From DATJLY01 sp963773665 (GTDB lineage: Bacteria > Pseudomonadota > Alphaproteobacteria > ATCC43930 > CGMCC-115725): DNA of 64,000 nt. The notes below the pieces were generated by a model. That model was not told where the DNA came from. It did no database searches and worked only from the letters and a program-made list of their open reading frames with translations. Positions 61,295-64,000 of this stretch are shown piece by piece. Location: positions 248,001-312,000 of the forward strand of contig CAVZBZ010000013.1 in assembly GCA_963773665.1 (NCBI GenBank), written 5' to 3'. Each line of letters opens with the position of its first letter. Position 1 is the stretch's first letter. A program made the position numbers and the translations under genes.

Positions 61295-61427
61295 GGTCGC
61301 CCTCCCCGTGCGGTGTCGCGCGATTGGACGAGGATTGGGCGCGGCTGTCAATGGCGGGGCGGGCGCGGATTTTATCCCGTCGCCGCCGACAGCCTCGTCA
61401 TAGAATGGGCGCGAAAGAGAGGCTGAC

Positions 61428-62285
61428 ATGGCGATGACGGCCGATGCCGCGCCCGCATATCGGATCGAGATCGCGGACGTGGCCTACCGGCGCGACGGCG
61501 ACAGGACCCTGATGGCAACTCTCTATCGCCCGCAAGGTGCGGGTCCCTTCGCCGCGCTGGTCGAGGTGCATGGCGGGGCGTGGACCGAGAAGGACCGCTT
61601 CAACAACGCGCCGACGGCGAAAAGCCTCGCGGTTGCCGGCACGGTCGTGCTGTCGATCGAATTCCGCATGCCGCCCGAGGCGTCCTACCCGGCCTCGCTC
61701 CAGGACATCAACTACGCCATCCGCTGGTTGAAGTTTCACGCGCACCAGTTCAACAGCGCGCCCGGCCGCGTCGGCATCTATGGCACTTCGAGCGGCGGCA
61801 ACCAGGCGCTCCTCGCAGCGCTCCGTCCGAACGATCCGCGCTACCGCGCCTTGCCGTTTGCCGAAGCGCCCGCTCTTGACGCCAAGGTGGCGTTCGTCGC
61901 CACCGGCTGGGCCGTGATCGACCCGCTGCAACGCTATCGTCTCGCCGAGGCCGCGGGCGTCGAGCGGCTGCTCGCGGCACACCACGCTTTTTGGGGCAAC
62001 GAGGCCACGATGAGCGACGGCGATCCGCCGCTCATTTTGCAGCGCGGCGAAGCGGTCGAGCTGCCGGAGGCATTTCTCTATCAGGGCACCGCGGACAAGT
62101 GGACGCCGGTTGCGACCGTGCAGAATTTCGTCGAACTCTATCGCCGGCGCGGCGGCAAGGCCGAGCTCGCGCTGTTCGACGGCGAGCCGCACGCCTTCGT
62201 CAACGACCATCCCGAGCGGCCGAACAGCGCCAAGGCGATCGCGATGCTGGCGCAATTCGCCCGTAGGTTTGGCGGCGCGCCCTAA
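61428..62285 (+). CDS. Alpha/beta-hydrolase fold esterase (BD-FAE / hormone-sensitive lipase-like)
   Basis: The 285 residues contain the oxyanion motif EVHGGAW, nucleophile Ser in YGTSSGGNQAL, an acid residue in the segment FLYQGTADKWTP, and the catalytic His in FDGEPHAFVND. There is no signal peptide. It probably hydrolyses small esters. It is divergent from the haem-oxygenase-like gene. Confidence 0.9.
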   Translation: MAMTADAAPAYRIEIADVAYRRDGDRTLMATLYRPQGAGPFAALVEVHGGAWTEKDRFNNAPTAKSLAVAGTVVLSIEFRMPPEASYPASLQDINYAIRWLKFHAHQFNSAPGRVGIYGTSSGGNQALLAALRPNDPRYRALPFAEAPALDAKVAFVATGWAVIDPLQRYRLAEAAGVERLLAAHHAFWGNEATMSDGDPPLILQRGEAVELPEAFLYQGTADKWTPVATVQNFVELYRRRGGKAELALFDGEPHAFVNDHPERPNSAKAIAMLAQFARRFGGAP

Positions 62286-62336
62286 GAAATCGCCGGCAGG
62301 GGAGGCGCATTGCGGCCCGCCGCGTGTTTGCCGGTC

Positions 62337-62534
62337 ATGGCGCCCCTGATTCATAACCGCTTCTGCGCACATTGCGGACAGCCGGCGGTTAACGCGCGCG
62401 TCGAAATAGACGGAACGCTGACCTATCTGTGCCTCGCGCACAGTCAGGCCGCGGCGCCCGCGCAAGTCAACGCGAAGCCCGTCAACGGCTTGCCGGGCGA
62501 TCCGCCGCCGCCAGGGAAGCGCGGCGACCGCTGA
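62337..62534 (+). CDS. Small zinc-ribbon-like protein (65 aa)
   Basis: The segments NRFCAHCGQPAVNARVEIDG and TLTYLCLAHSQ give a Cys-x2-Cys ... Cys-x2-His set likely to bind one zinc ion. The tail is Pro/Gly-rich and disordered. Unknown function; ATG 62337, between the esterase and VOC genes. Confidence 0.6.
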   Translation: MAPLIHNRFCAHCGQPAVNARVEIDGTLTYLCLAHSQAAAPAQVNAKPVNGLPGDPPPPGKRGDR

Positions 62535-62607
62535 CGGCTCATTGACACGCGTTTCCGCAGTCCGCCATCATCCTCCGCAGCCGCGGCGCGCGCGGAAGGA
62601 GGCAGTG

Positions 62608-63855
62608 ATGGAAGGCTCGTCGAAGATCGGCGAAAAGTTCAATGTCGGCGGAATTCTCCTCGACCGGCCGTTCAAGATCCGGCGGCTCGGCCATTTCGGC
62701 TACAACTGCTACAAGATGGACGAGGCGATGGCGTTCTATCGCGACCTCTTGGGCTTCCGCGTGACCGACGCGCTCGACTTCGCCAAGGTGATCCCGGCGC
62801 CCAACATGTTTGCCGGCGTGCCGACGACGGTCGGCTGGTTCATGTCGCACGGCACCGACCATCATTCGCACGTGATCTTCCCCAAGGCGGCGATGGACCG
62901 CATGGGCCGCGGCAGCGCCGGCGGCCACGTCACCAATCCCGAGGTCACGACCAACCAGATCACCTGGCAGGTCGGCACCCTGCGCGAGGTCGGCGACGGC
63001 ATCGACTGGTTCCGCTCGATCGGCATCAATCCGGGCCGCATCGGCCGCGACGTGCCGGGCTCGAACTGGCACTCCTATCCGTCCGATCCCGAGGGCCACA
63101 CCAACGAAATCTATTACGGCATCGAGCAGATCGGCTGGAACCTGCGCTCGAAGCCGCCGGGCGTGCGCAAGCGCGGCTTCCACGACAAGCCCGATCTGCC
63201 GCAGATCTGCGAGTATCAGGAGCTCGAGGAATTCAAGGCCGAGGGCATGGATCTCGACGCCGGCTTCCACCATGTCGAGAAGGGACCGTTCAAGTACGAC
63301 GTGGGCGGCGTCACGCTGGCGCGCCCGTTCAAGGTCATCAAGATCGGCCCGGTGCGCCTGTTCGTGCGCGACCTCGAAAAAGCTCTCGACTTCTACACCA
63401 AGACGCTGGGCCTGCGCGTCACCGAGGAGGTCGAGTACGAAGGGAACCGCTGCGTCTTCCTGCGCTGCAACACCGAGCACCATTCGCTGGCGCTCTATCC
63501 GATCGAGCTGCGCGAGAAGCTCGGGCTCTCGCCGCACACCACCTGCATGAGCTTCGGCAACCAGGTCGGCGACTATCGGCAGCTCAGGAGCGCCGTCGAT
63601 TTCCTGAAGGCGAACGGCGTCACGATCAAGTACCTGCCGCCGGAACTGTTCCCCGGCATCGACTATTCGGCTTTCGCGGTCGATCCCGACGGCCACACCG
63701 TGCAGCTCTACTACTACATGGAGCAGATCGGCTGGGACGGAAAGGTCCGGCCGAAATCGAAGCGCCGCAAGGTCAGGAACGACCGCTGGCCCGAAGCGGT
63801 CGCGCCCATGGCCGATACGTTCGACGGCGAAACGCTGCTCGGCCCGCTGGGCTGA
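62608..63855 (+). CDS. Two-domain VOC (extradiol dioxygenase-like) protein
   Basis: The 415 residues comprise two vicinal-oxygen-chelate modules. Module 1 (about 25-190) has a complete metal triad: His29 in RRLGHFGYN, a His in DHHSHVIF (85-88) and Glu167 in HTNEIYYG. Module 2 (about 240-390) has EHHSLALY, but lacks the first His (KIGPVRLFV) and has Gln in GHTVQLYYY. So the active centre appears to be in the N-terminal module, opposite to classic two-domain extradiol dioxygenases. It probably acts on an aromatic or diketo compound. The ribosome-binding site is GGAAGGAGGCAG. Confidence 0.88.
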   Translation: MEGSSKIGEKFNVGGILLDRPFKIRRLGHFGYNCYKMDEAMAFYRDLLGFRVTDALDFAKVIPAPNMFAGVPTTVGWFMSHGTDHHSHVIFPKAAMDRMGRGSAGGHVTNPEVTTNQITWQVGTLREVGDGIDWFRSIGINPGRIGRDVPGSNWHSYPSDPEGHTNEIYYGIEQIGWNLRSKPPGVRKRGFHDKPDLPQICEYQELEEFKAEGMDLDAGFHHVEKGPFKYDVGGVTLARPFKVIKIGPVRLFVRDLEKALDFYTKTLGLRVTEEVEYEGNRCVFLRCNTEHHSLALYPIELREKLGLSPHTTCMSFGNQVGDYRQLRSAVDFLKANGVTIKYLPPELFPGIDYSAFAVDPDGHTVQLYYYMEQIGWDGKVRPKSKRRKVRNDRWPEAVAPMADTFDGETLLGPLG

Positions 63856-63878
63856 GCCGACGGCAAAGGAGAAAACCC

Positions 63879-64000
63879 ATGACAGCCCCCGCCTCGCTCG
63901 CCGAACGCGCCGACGCGCTCGAGCACAAGATGATCGCCGATCTCGAAGCCGCCATTCCGACCAAGTCGCTGCTCTTCTACCTCGCCGACGGCAAGCGCCA
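63879..64000 (+). CDS. Start of an unidentified gene, cut by the window edge
   Basis: ATG 63879, preceded by AAAGGAGAAAA, opens MTAPASLAERADALEHKMIA, then DLEAAIPTKSLLFYLADGKR. Only 40 codons are visible. It starts 23 bp after the VOC gene and is likely in the same operon. I do not recognise the family. Confidence 0.7.
   Translation, partial: MTAPASLAERADALEHKMIADLEAAIPTKSLLFYLADGKR

Overview
The window is a high-GC chromosomal segment of an alphaproteobacterium. The neighbourhoods argD-argF-hslO, hisZ-purA and iscR-iscS-iscS-iscA-(hscA remnant)-fdx-mnmA, together with IalB- and EcfG-lineage-style small envelope genes, suggest a Rhodospirillales-like organism. That placement is an inference from gene order and protein style only. 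There are no rRNA genes, CRISPR arrays or prophage; one tRNA (Met, CAT) is present.

Left part (1-28.7 kb). The first 6 kb is the 5' two thousand codons of a giant minus-strand protein: a subtilisin/sedolisin-like protease domain followed by RTX-like and long repetitive adhesin-like sequence containing a 939-bp internal duplication. After it come housekeeping genes: apaG, folE, hslO, argF, argD, an IalB-family secreted protein, rlmN, argG, hisZ, purA, cysE. An Fe-S/tRNA-thiolation operon follows, with IscR, two tandem cysteine desulfurases, IscA, a decayed HscA, ferredoxin, and MnmA broken by one extra base. A lone molybdopterin hydroxylase large subunit, an O-methyltransferase and tRNA-Met close this part.

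Middle part (28.7-51 kb). This is an accessory signalling and envelope-stress island: an MBL-receiver fusion protein, a hybrid histidine kinase split by an IS481-type and then an IS630-type element, a patatin lipase, an MlaC-like protein, an ABC exporter, many small secreted, lipo- or membrane proteins, a 1585-residue CheB-CheR-PAS-kinase-receiver-FixJ fusion, an OmpA protein and a BON protein. Fourteen intergenic copies of a 17-bp element, consensus GAGTAGTTTCCGANYCT, lie in this island only. Each points at the start of the gene (or small RNA candidate) 34-161 bp downstream. I read it as the promoter core or operator of an uncharacterised regulon, and I regard it as the main novelty of the window. 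One copy drives what looks like a ~130-nt small RNA with its own intrinsic terminator. Several genes in the island are decayed (kinase, DUF3185 gene, ABC fragment).

Right part (51-64 kb). A 3-hydroxybutyrate dehydrogenase-like SDR converges on a six-gene hyf-like membrane complex. Its large subunit lacks the first Ni-Fe cysteine pair, so it is probably an Ehr-type (hydrogenase-related) complex rather than a hydrogenase. After it come an XRE regulator, a substrate-binding protein coupled to a haem-oxygenase-fold protein, an esterase, a small zinc-ribbon protein, a two-domain VOC dioxygenase-like protein, and the start of one more gene.
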